NCBI GenBank assembly: GCA_946620035.1
Contig: CAMOMX010000011.1
Span: forward strand, 1 to 36,554
From: CAG-791 sp003447895
GTDB taxonomy: Bacteria; Bacillota; Clostridia; Lachnospirales; Lachnospiraceae
Length of the DNA stretch: 36,554 nucleotides
Direction of reading: 5' to 3'
The notes under the pieces were generated by a model that saw only the letters and a list, made by a program, of their open reading frames with translations, was not told the DNA's origin and made no database searches. Every line of letters starts with the position of its first letter. Within the stretch, counting starts at the first letter, position 1. The position numbers and the translations under genes are program-made. Shown piece after piece: positions 8,474 through 15,432 of the stretch.

Positions 8474-9034
8474 ATGGGCAGTATCATTGTCATCTCGCTC
8501 GCACTTGCGCTGGGAACCTACGGGATCGCGGCGCAAAGAGGAGCGAATCTGGTAAGACTTGATCGATATACACTGATCATGTCAGCGATTTGGGGAATGC
8601 TGGAGCTCGCGTCCGGATTTGCGGGGTATGGCGCCGGCAGGTGGATTTTGGCAGATGAGGCGGTGTCCGGGAGCAGGGGTCTCCGCACTCATGTCCTGGC
8701 GGGCGCGCTGCTTGCGGCGGTCGGGATCAGCATGCTCCTTCAGGCGTTTCGGAAAAAGACCTTTCTGGAACACAGGATGGAGAGCGTTGACATCAGGACG
8801 GATATCCTCCTCTCCATGAAGCTGTGCCTTCAGGCGCTGCTCCTTGGGATTTCCTGCGGTCTGCTCATGGTGCCGCTGCAGGGCTTTATCCTGTGCGTGT
8901 TCGGCTTCTGCGCGGTCTTCGCGGGGATCGGATACGTCAGCGGGCGGGCCAACGGGGCGCTGTTCACGAACCAGGCCATCGGGCTTGGCGGGGGCCTCCT
9001 GTTCCTGCTGGGCGTACTGAACTTTAGATTTTGA
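8474..9034 (+). CDS. MntP-like membrane protein lacking the metal-site aspartates
   Basis: A 186-residue protein with two related halves of about three helices. Overall layout matches the MntP (manganese efflux) family: a short first helix, GxxxG-like helix 2, helix 3 before a charged loop (residues about 95-115), then a repeat of the pattern ending in a GGGLLFLLGVLNF helix. In MntP an Asp in helix 1 and another in helix 4 are needed for manganese transport. Here the equivalent segments read LALALGTYGIAA and QALLLGISCGLL, with no acid. So it is either a divergent member with another role or a non-transporting relative. It follows the heptad gene by 48 bases and is probably in that operon; its stop codon lies inside the downstream hairpin. 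Confidence 0.55.
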   Translation: MGSIIVISLALALGTYGIAAQRGANLVRLDRYTLIMSAIWGMLELASGFAGYGAGRWILADEAVSGSRGLRTHVLAGALLAAVGISMLLQAFRKKTFLEHRMESVDIRTDILLSMKLCLQALLLGISCGLLMVPLQGFILCVFGFCAVFAGIGYVSGRANGALFTNQAIGLGGGLLFLLGVLNFRF

Positions 9035-9105
9035 GTCAAGGGGACAGTCCCTCTGACTCAGATGCCTCCGGCTCTGAGTCAGAAGGGACTGTCCCCTTGA
9101 CTCAA
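9031..9105. repeat. REP-like long imperfect hairpin
   Basis: A stem of about 32 pairs with one bulged base. Outer arms TTGAGTCAAGGGGACAGTCC (from 9031) and its inverse ending at 9105 enclose inner arms TCTGACTCAGA (9052-9062) and TCTGAGTCAGA (9073-9083), around a ten-base loop. The GGGGACAGTCCC and TTGACTCA modules are typical of repetitive extragenic palindromes that recur in many genomes. The TGA stop of the MntP-like gene is formed by the left arm. Confidence 0.75.
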
Positions 9106-9135
9106 AAAAGGGACTGCCGTAAGGCAGTCCCTTTT
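9106..9135. terminator. Bidirectional intrinsic terminator
   Basis: GGGACTGCC (9110-9118) pairs with GGCAGTCCC (9123-9131) around GTAA, with an A-run before and TTTT after. On the minus strand the U-tract has six bases and lies directly after the phosphoglucomutase stop; on the plus strand it would end the exporter operon. Confidence 0.8.
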
Positions 9136-9146
9136 GGTTCGATCGA

Positions 9147-10829
9147 TCAGCTGAAGATCGGCTTGATCGCCGCGGACAGCTCATCCTTTTCAGCCTGCGC
9201 CGCATCGAGATCCTTGCCGAGTGTGGTGTAGTAAGCCTTGATCTTGGGCTCTGTGCCGGAAGGTCTGACCATGACCTTGGCGCCGTCCTCGAGTACGAAG
9301 GAGAGAACGTTTGCCTTGGGAAGGCCTGTGGTCTCGGGCTTTGCGTAATCGGTGACGGAAGCAACCGCCTTGCTGCCGAATGCTGCCGGAGGATTCTCGC
9401 GAAGGCCCTTCATGATGCCGGCCATCTTGTCCATGCCGGAAAGGCCGGGGAACTCGACGGTGTCGATCTTGTTGAGGTAACGGCCGTACTCAGCGTAGAT
9501 GGCCTCCAGGCGCTCCTTGATGCTGGAGCCGATGCTGCGGTAGTAAGCAGCCATCTCGCAGATGAGCATGGAGCCGATGATGGCATCCTTGTCACGGACA
9601 TAAGGTCCCGCAAGGTAGCCGTAGCTCTCTTCGAAACCGAAGATGAAGCGGTCGACTTCGCCGGCTGCCTCGAGCTGCGCGATCTGGTCGCCGATCCACT
9701 TGAATCCGGTCAGGGTCTGACGAAGCTCTACGCCGTAGTGCTCCGCAACCTTGGCTGCCAGAGGAGTGGAGACGATGGACATGACCGCAACGGGGTTCTT
9801 GGGCATTGTGCCCTTCTCGATGCGTCCCGCGCAGATGTAGTCCAGAAGGAGAACTCCCATCTCGTTTCCGGAAACCAGCTCATAGGAGCCGTCGGGGCAC
9901 TTCATGGCGATACCGACGCGGTCCGCATCGGGGTCAGTGGCGAGCATGAGGTCAGCGCCGACTTCCTTGGCCAGTTCCAGACCTTTGCGGAGTGCCTCGA
10001 AGATCTCGGGGTTCGGATAAGGGCAGGTGGTGAAGTAGCCGTTGGGATACTCCTGCTCCTTGACGATCGTGATATCTGTGATGCCCATGTCCTTGAGAAC
10101 GCGGGTTACGGGAACAAGGCCCGTGCCGTTCAGAGGAGAGTAGACAAGCTTGAGGCCTGCGGTCCTGCAGAGACCCGGACGAACCTGGCGCGCCTCGATC
10201 GCTTCATACAGAGCTTCCTTGCAGTCGTCGCCGACAAACTTGATGAGGCCCTTCTCCACGCCTTCCGCGAAGGACATGTACTTGGCGCCCGTAAGGACAT
10301 CGGTCTTCTGGATCGCGTCGTAGACAACAGCTGCCGCGTCATCCGTCATCTGGCAGCCATCGGGGCCGTAAGCCTTGAAGCCGTTATATTTGGCAGGATT
10401 GTGAGAAGCCGTGATCATGATGCCTGCATTGCAGTTGTAATAACGTGTTGCGAAGCTCAGCGCGGGAACAGGCATAAGCTCATCATAAATACGGACGTTG
10501 ATGCCGTTTGCAGCGAGGACGCCTGCTGCGTCGCGAGCGAAATTCCAGCCCTTGAGACGGCTGTCGTAACTGATCGCAACAGTCTGGGTGCCTCCCTGTG
10601 TGAGAACCCAGCTTGCAACACCCTGCGTAGCCTGGCGGACTACCCAGATGTTCATGCGGTTTGTGCCTGCGCCGAGTGTTCCGCGAAGGCCGGCAGTGCC
10701 GAACTGAAGGGCAACCGCGAAGCGCTCCTTGATCGCCTCGTCATCATCGGCGATGCTCGAGAGCTCAGCATTCAGGTCGCAGTCCTGAAGGTCAAAGGCG
10801 GACCAGCGTTTGTAATCATCCAGATACAT
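9147..10829 (-). CDS. pgcA: Phosphoglucomutase / phosphomannomutase (alpha-D-phosphohexomutase)
   Basis: 560 residues, the usual size of Firmicute PgcA-type enzymes, which interconvert glucose 6-phosphate and glucose 1-phosphate to supply UDP-glucose for envelope polymers. All signature loops are present: the phosphoserine loop TASHNP (Ser142), the metal loop DPDADR (about 299-304), the sugar-binding FGFEESYG (about residue 396) and the phosphate-binding RPSGTEPK near residue 517. The start at 10829 is chosen over an upstream ATG at 10925 because GGAGAG precedes it by seven bases and the extra 32 residues do not look like the family. It has its own promoter about 200 bases upstream and a terminator directly after the stop. 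It lies divergent to the glycosyltransferase genes, for which it could supply activated sugar; that link is inferred. Confidence 0.95.
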   Translation of the reverse strand: MYLDDYKRWSAFDLQDCDLNAELSSIADDDEAIKERFAVALQFGTAGLRGTLGAGTNRMNIWVVRQATQGVASWVLTQGGTQTVAISYDSRLKGWNFARDAAGVLAANGINVRIYDELMPVPALSFATRYYNCNAGIMITASHNPAKYNGFKAYGPDGCQMTDDAAAVVYDAIQKTDVLTGAKYMSFAEGVEKGLIKFVGDDCKEALYEAIEARQVRPGLCRTAGLKLVYSPLNGTGLVPVTRVLKDMGITDITIVKEQEYPNGYFTTCPYPNPEIFEALRKGLELAKEVGADLMLATDPDADRVGIAMKCPDGSYELVSGNEMGVLLLDYICAGRIEKGTMPKNPVAVMSIVSTPLAAKVAEHYGVELRQTLTGFKWIGDQIAQLEAAGEVDRFIFGFEESYGYLAGPYVRDKDAIIGSMLICEMAAYYRSIGSSIKERLEAIYAEYGRYLNKIDTVEFPGLSGMDKMAGIMKGLRENPPAAFGSKAVASVTDYAKPETTGLPKANVLSFVLEDGAKVMVRPSGTEPKIKAYYTTLGKDLDAAQAEKDELSAAIKPIFS

Positions 10830-11011
10830 AGTTTCTCTCCATTCCGGAGCGCATATGGTGGTCAGCCGCCCGCGGCGCTCCGACGCAGACAGCCGTGCCC
10901 GGACCCGGAAGAGGCCGGAACACATTTTTAGTTCATCTTAGGAAAATGTGGCAAAATACAGCACTTATTTTACATAAATCTGCCAAACATTTTATAAAGA
11001 ATATACTGGTT

Positions 11012-11029
11012 TTAGGCACTTATGCCTAA
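11012..11029. promoter_or_regulatory. Dyad at the pgcA transcription start
   Basis: TTAGGCA (11012-11018) and TGCCTAA (11023-11029) are perfect inverted repeats around CTTA. On the minus strand the dyad begins about four bases after the -10 box, so it covers the expected start point. That placement suits a repressor site, or a hairpin at the extreme 5' end of the mRNA. Confidence 0.5.
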
Positions 11030-11033
11030 GATA

Positions 11034-11062
11034 ATATTACGAACTTTGGAAAGAGTTGTCAA
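11034..11062 (-). promoter_or_regulatory. Sigma-A promoter of pgcA
   Basis: Read on the minus strand: TTGACA (11062-11057), 17 bases, TAATAT (11039-11034). Perfect -35 and near-consensus -10. The expected start near 11027 leaves a leader of about 198 bases. Confidence 0.75.
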
Positions 11063-11094
11063 TGTATCCCATGATGACAATTCACCGCAACACA

Positions 11095-11123
11095 TTGTTT
11101 TCGGTTATAAAAAATGCTAAAGT
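11095..11123 (+). promoter_or_regulatory. Candidate promoter of the glycosyltransferase cluster
   Basis: TTGTTT at 11095-11100, then 17 bases, then TAAAGT at 11118-11123 preceded by TGC, an extended -10 form. Weak -35 and -10, but the best candidate before the start codon at 11212. Confidence 0.4.
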
Positions 11124-11211
11124 TATCTTTAGAATGTCGAAGGTCAAAAAGAGGGCGCCCGGGACGGGCGTGGGAGACTGAACAAACGGGTGAGAGAGGA
11201 GTGCGCGGCAC

Positions 11212-12783
11212 ATGGTAGTCAGAAATTACAATGACTGGTATTTAGCTCATAAAGAGGCGCTGACGGAGAAAGTCAGGGCGGAGGATCATACGGCGGGGGA
11301 GGAACTGTCAGCGGAGATCGTGCGGTATTCCCACCTCAAGAACCATCTGCTTGCGGAGGACCACGATACAGCGGATATCATCATTGCGTGTGATGATGAC
11401 GGCGAACTGGATGAGCTCGCGGAAGTGCTGATCAAGGACTATTTTGCCGCCCATCCGGAGATCAACCTCCTCTACGCGGACGAAGACAGGATCGCAGAGG
11501 ACGGTGTACATCTTGACCCCTGGTTCAAATCGGAGTGGGCACCGGACACCTTCCTCTCCACTTTCTATTTCGGAAACGTGATCGCGGTGAGGACCTCTGC
11601 CCTTGCCATGATCAATCCCGGAAGACGCAGGTCCTCTTATTATGAGAGCGAGTCGACACTCCGCGAGGACAGCCTGGACGAAGAGAGAGCGCGCAACAAC
11701 GAAGACGAATGGCCGGTGCGGGCCTGGATCTACGGAAAGCTCTGCCTCAAGCTCGCCCAGGCGGACGGAGGCTACACGAGAAGGCCGGTGGACAAGTGGA
11801 ACGAATTCCCGATCGGGCACGTTCCGGAGGTCCTGTTCCACGGAAGCCACAGGGTGGAGTTGTGGAACGCAAACCTGATCAGGGATTCCCTGACGGGCCG
11901 CTACAGTGTGGATTCGGCCTACACGAGGCTGATCAGCATCATCATTCCCAGCAAGGACAACCCTGAAATGCTGGCGCGCTGCGTCCACTCCATTGAGAAA
12001 CATACCTCAGTCCCGCACGAGATCATCATCGTGGACAACGGCTCCAATGAGGCCAACCGCAGAAAAGTTCAGGCGCTCTCTGAGGAGATCAACGAGGACG
12101 GAAGATGCGTCTATATCTATCAGACCATGCCCTTTAACATGCCTGCTTTCTATAACCTCGGCGCCAAGTACGCGAACGGGGAGATGCTTCTGTTCGTCCA
12201 CGACGACATCGTAGTCCAGAAAAAGGGCTGGCTCTCGCATCTGTCCGAAAAAGCGAAACTTCCTTATGTAGGAGCGGTCGGAATGAAGCTTCTGTACCCC
12301 AGCTCCAATATTATCCAGCACGCGGGGATCACCTCCGTGGAAAGCGGCATCGTCTATAAGCTTCAGTACTGCAAGAACGCGGAGTCCTATTACTTTGACT
12401 TCAACAAGGGCGTTCGCAACATCCTGGCTATGACAGGCGCGTGCATCATGGTCAGGGAGGAGCTGTTCCGCGAAGTGGGCGGCTTCGATGAGGAGAATTT
12501 CCCGGCCTACGGCGGAGACATCGATTTCTGCTGGAGGATCTTTGAAAAGGGCTACTACAATGTGGTCCGGAACAATATGTACCTGTTTTACTATGAGTCC
12601 TACTCTCCGGAGAACAGCAAGACCAAAGAGGAGCGCGAGCTCCAGCGCCCGGGTGAGATCAGGCGTCTTTACGAGCTTCATCCCGAAATCTCCCGCAGAG
12701 ATCCGTATTATCACAGATATCTGACGCAGGATGCGAAGGAGCCGCGCTTTAAGATCAATCTCGGGGACACAGGCGTCAAGTGA
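11212..12783 (+). CDS. GT2-family glycosyltransferase, partial domain A plus complete domain B
   Basis: 523 residues. The C-terminal half (from about residue 240) is a complete GT-A glycosyltransferase domain: LISIIIPSKDNPEMLARCV, IIIVDNGS, the metal-binding segment LLFVHDDIVV, GAVGMKLLYP, a conserved QHAG, MTGACIMVREELF and the acidic GGDIDFCWRI motif. The N-terminal half matches only the C-terminal part of the first domain found in two-domain GT2 proteins: IIIACDDDGELDEL, then LLYADEDRI and DPWFKSEWAPD. The first Rossmann part of that domain is absent. GAGAGGAG precedes ATG with about ten bases. Cytoplasmic, no signal or membrane helix. Likely adds a sugar to a surface polysaccharide or glycolipid; donor and acceptor unknown. 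First gene of a three-glycosyltransferase run. Confidence 0.85.
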   Translation: MVVRNYNDWYLAHKEALTEKVRAEDHTAGEELSAEIVRYSHLKNHLLAEDHDTADIIIACDDDGELDELAEVLIKDYFAAHPEINLLYADEDRIAEDGVHLDPWFKSEWAPDTFLSTFYFGNVIAVRTSALAMINPGRRRSSYYESESTLREDSLDEERARNNEDEWPVRAWIYGKLCLKLAQADGGYTRRPVDKWNEFPIGHVPEVLFHGSHRVELWNANLIRDSLTGRYSVDSAYTRLISIIIPSKDNPEMLARCVHSIEKHTSVPHEIIIVDNGSNEANRRKVQALSEEINEDGRCVYIYQTMPFNMPAFYNLGAKYANGEMLLFVHDDIVVQKKGWLSHLSEKAKLPYVGAVGMKLLYPSSNIIQHAGITSVESGIVYKLQYCKNAESYYFDFNKGVRNILAMTGACIMVREELFREVGGFDEENFPAYGGDIDFCWRIFEKGYYNVVRNNMYLFYYESYSPENSKTKEERELQRPGEIRRLYELHPEISRRDPYYHRYLTQDAKEPRFKINLGDTGVK

Positions 12784-12802
12784 TACATAAGAGGGTTCAG
12801 AG

Positions 12803-14185
12803 TTGCCTATTTGGAATGATTTGGGAAAGCGGCTTGGGAATGTCCGCCAAAAGATCAAGGTGCCGGACTTAAGTCCCGCCATCCGAAAGCTTCCGCTGCC
12901 AAAGGGACCTGCCGGAAACGAGAAGAAGCGCAGGAAAAAGTACGAGTACACCGAGCCGGAAGCGTCTGTCCTTCTGAACCAGAGGGCAGTCTGGGACAGA
13001 CTCAAGGGAGGAGAAAAGCCGGAGGAGGCGCTCGAGGCGTCCTCTTCGGTTCTGAAAGTGCGCCATGTGCCCGGAATCAGCGTGATCGTGGCGACCTACG
13101 AGCCGGTGATCCGCTATTTTGAGAGGACACTGATCTCCGTATTGTCCCAGACATACGGGGGATTTGAGCTGATCATCGCGGACACGAGCATGAGCAGCGG
13201 GGTCAGGGACCTCCTTGACCACTACCGGGATGAGAGGATCCGGTACTACAGCGTTCCCGGAAACAGCGGGGAGGCGTCCCTCATCAATGACGCGGCCTAC
13301 ATGGCGAGCGGCGATTATGTCTGCACGGTCGATGTGGGAGACCAGCTGACCAAGGACGCCCTGTATGAAGTCTTCATGAGCATTATGAGGACAGGCGCGG
13401 AGATCCTCTATACGGATGAGGACCACTGCGACGCGTCGGGAAAGCGCTTTGACCAGCCCAACTATAAGCCGGACTTTAATAAGGACTATCTTTTGTCCAA
13501 CAACTATATGCGAAGGCTCCTTGTTATAAGGAGGGAACTGTTTCTCGCGCTAAGGCTGCGGGACTCCTTCGACGGGGCCCTCACCTATGACCTTGTCCTG
13601 AGGGCGCCCAAATCGGAGGTGTGCCATGTGCCGCATATCCTCTACCATGTGAGCAGCGCCTCCTCGGATTCCAAGAACGCCGCCAGGGAGCCTGACGCGG
13701 TGATCGCGGCGGGAAAGGCAGCGCTCGAGGACTACTTCAAGGTCCGGAGGATCCGGGCACAGGTGAGGTATTCCAGCAGGAAGGGCCTCTACCGGATCAC
13801 CTACGACCCGGATATCTTCACCTGCAGAAATGATGTGGGAGTAGTAGGAGGGCGAGTCCTGAGCCGGACCCACAAGGTGGTGAGCGGCATGTTCGACGCG
13901 TCGGGGAAGGTCATGTACGAGGGCTGGGATGAAGCGGAAGGCGGGCCGATGAACCGGGCGCTGGCCGTTCAGAATGCCTTTGCCGTGGACGCCCGGTGCA
14001 TGCGGGTGAGACCGGAACTGAGAGGGCTTCACGCGGAGATCTTCGGCACGATCTCGGATGTGCAGTACTCGGAGTGGGAAAAGGACCCGCAGGAATTAAA
14101 GAGAAGGAGTATCCTGTTCTGCAGAAGGATCCGCGAGCTGGGCTATCTGATCGTCTGGGATCCTATGTTTATCACGGTAGTGTAG
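12803..14185 (+). CDS. GT2-family glycosyltransferase, complete domain A plus remnant domain B
   Basis: 460 residues starting with TTG at 12803, chosen because AGAGGG lies about eight bases upstream and the gap to the previous gene is only 19 bases. A basic N-terminal region (1-70) precedes a full GT-A domain: ISVIVATYEPVIRYFERTLISVLSQTYGGFELIIAD, YVCTVDVGDQLT (metal site in the order D-V-G-D) and ILYTDEDHCD, ending LTYDLVLRA. After about residue 345 the sequence resembles only the second half of a second GT2 domain (VGVVGGRVL, then FCRRIRELGY); its nucleotide-binding half is missing. This is the mirror image of the preceding gene. Likely cytoplasmic, acting on the same glycan; substrate unknown. 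Confidence 0.8.
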   Translation: MPIWNDLGKRLGNVRQKIKVPDLSPAIRKLPLPKGPAGNEKKRRKKYEYTEPEASVLLNQRAVWDRLKGGEKPEEALEASSSVLKVRHVPGISVIVATYEPVIRYFERTLISVLSQTYGGFELIIADTSMSSGVRDLLDHYRDERIRYYSVPGNSGEASLINDAAYMASGDYVCTVDVGDQLTKDALYEVFMSIMRTGAEILYTDEDHCDASGKRFDQPNYKPDFNKDYLLSNNYMRRLLVIRRELFLALRLRDSFDGALTYDLVLRAPKSEVCHVPHILYHVSSASSDSKNAAREPDAVIAAGKAALEDYFKVRRIRAQVRYSSRKGLYRITYDPDIFTCRNDVGVVGGRVLSRTHKVVSGMFDASGKVMYEGWDEAEGGPMNRALAVQNAFAVDARCMRVRPELRGLHAEIFGTISDVQYSEWEKDPQELKRRSILFCRRIRELGYLIVWDPMFITVV

Positions 14186-14248
14186 TCCGGCCGCGGGCGC
14201 TCTGCCCTAAACGGCGGGAACAGCCCTGCCGGACAGGTTTTACGAAAA

Positions 14249-15328
14249 ATGAAGGATTATACAAACAGCAAAGTGACGCTCCTCCTCCCGGTGCGGAGCG
14301 CTGACAGGCAGACACACCGGTGTATCCGCTCTGTCCTGTCGGGATCTCTTGTCCCGAAGATCATCGCGATCGTTCTGAGCCCGGACAGGAATACGGCGGA
14401 GGAGCTCCGGAAGGAATATCCGGATGTGACGGTCTTTGACCTCGGCATGAATCCGGGGAGAGCGCATGCGCTCAACACCGGGTTTCACATAACGAAGACC
14501 CCTTACGCGATGACGCTGTCGCCCGGGCTGGTGGTCGGAAAACACTGCGTGGAGAGACTGTGCGGGAAGCTCGACGAAGACGGTTCCCTGTTCAGTGTCC
14601 AGGCGGCGATCCTGACAGCCGGGGACCCCTCAAGGATCCGGGGAACAGGGTGGAACTTCCGCCTTGACGGAGAGCCCTATCTTCTGGGAGAGGGGGCCGG
14701 GGCCCGATCAAGGAGGCGGGACGAACCGATCGCGGCCGCCATGTCGGACGCGGCGGTTTACCGGATGGAGGCGCTGGAGATCACAGGCCTTTTCGATGAG
14801 CGCTTCTACGGAAAGCTTGAGGACGCCGATCTGGGATACCGGGCACTCCTTTCGGGATACCGGAATCTGTATGTGGCCGGCGCAGTCTGCCGGGAGCAGG
14901 TGCCTGAGCGTGAGACTCTCTTTTGGCGAAAGTTAGAGACCGGGAACCGGATCTATCTCCGCTATAAAAATACGCCCGGGTGGCAGAAGACGCTCGGCCG
15001 GCCGTTTGAGCTGATGCAGGAATTTGTCCTGGAAAAGGTCCTTTCGGACGCCGGCAGCGGGGAAATGAGCGACGCGAAGGAAAGAGGAAGGCTCTTATGC
15101 TTTCAGGCGGAGATGGAGCTCATGGAGAGAACGGAGCTCTCCATGTCCGTGACAAAGCAGACGCTTCCGGAGGAATTTGTCATGAAGGTCTCCGACGAGC
15201 GGGTCAACAAGGTCTATCCGCTCTATCTGGGAGAGCGGACGGCGGACGGCATAGAGGAGACGGCCGCGGCGGTGAAGGCGCAGGCCGGGATGGTGCTCGC
15301 GGGAGTAAGAGACAGGTTACGATTGTAA
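14249..15328 (+). CDS. GT2-family glycosyltransferase-like protein lacking a DXD motif
   Basis: 359 residues. The fold signature is GT2: VTLLLPVRSADRQTHRCIRSVLSGS, a LGMNPGRAHALNTGF segment, and the acidic catalytic-side motif KLEDADLGYRALLSGY after ITGLFDERF. At the place where the metal-binding DXD normally lies, after YAMTL, it reads SPGLVV, so the usual aspartates are gone. The C-terminal 100 residues are helical and charged. It may be inactive, metal-independent, or a partner subunit. The start ATG at 14249 has only a poor ribosome-binding site, 63 bases after the previous gene. A promoter-like element and terminator follow its stop. Confidence 0.75.
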   Translation: MKDYTNSKVTLLLPVRSADRQTHRCIRSVLSGSLVPKIIAIVLSPDRNTAEELRKEYPDVTVFDLGMNPGRAHALNTGFHITKTPYAMTLSPGLVVGKHCVERLCGKLDEDGSLFSVQAAILTAGDPSRIRGTGWNFRLDGEPYLLGEGAGARSRRRDEPIAAAMSDAAVYRMEALEITGLFDERFYGKLEDADLGYRALLSGYRNLYVAGAVCREQVPERETLFWRKLETGNRIYLRYKNTPGWQKTLGRPFELMQEFVLEKVLSDAGSGEMSDAKERGRLLCFQAEMELMERTELSMSVTKQTLPEEFVMKVSDERVNKVYPLYLGERTADGIEETAAAVKAQAGMVLAGVRDRLRL

Positions 15329-15351
15329 ATGGATTCGGATAATGCTATTAT
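15323..15351 (+). promoter_or_regulatory. Candidate promoter for the coiled-coil gene
   Basis: TTGTAA (15323-15328, overlapping the preceding stop codon) and TATTAT (15346-15351) are 17 bases apart. The start would fall near 15358, directly before the terminator hairpin at 15360. Confidence 0.4.
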
Positions 15352-15359
15352 GGTTTGGA

Positions 15360-15419
15360 CGGTCAGATGCTTTTTGAATCATACCATTATCCATTCAGAG
15401 TATTCTGACCGCTTTTTTT
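15360..15419 (+). terminator. Intrinsic terminator or attenuator before the coiled-coil gene
   Basis: CGGTCAGA (15360-15367) pairs with TCTGACCG (15404-15411), with an inner stem TGAAT/ATTCA (15375-15379, 15393-15397), followed by seven Ts at 15413-15419. Separately, GGATAATG (15337-15344) is complementary to CATTATCC (15385-15392) inside the hairpin. It probably ends the glycosyltransferase transcript; a role as attenuator for the next gene is possible. Confidence 0.65.
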
Positions 15420-15432
15420 GCAGAGGTACAGT

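Larger units (their letters stand above)
10830..11211. promoter_or_regulatory. Divergent intergenic region between pgcA and the glycosyltransferase genes
   Basis: 382 bases with no convincing gene. It holds the pgcA promoter (minus strand, 11034-11062), a dyad over its start point (11012-11029), a weaker + strand promoter (11095-11123) and a small GC hairpin (CGCCC-GGGAC-GGGCG, 11156-11170). The part from about 10940 to 11140 is clearly AT-richer than its surroundings. Confidence 0.6.

Noticed and set aside
8474..9034. Calling this gene mntP
   Set aside because: Fold resemblance is clear, but both metal-site aspartates are absent, so a manganese-efflux call is not supported.
10830..10925. 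ATG at 10925 as the phosphoglucomutase start
   Set aside because: The 32 extra residues are Arg-rich and unlike the family, while the ATG at 10829 has GGAGAG at ideal spacing.
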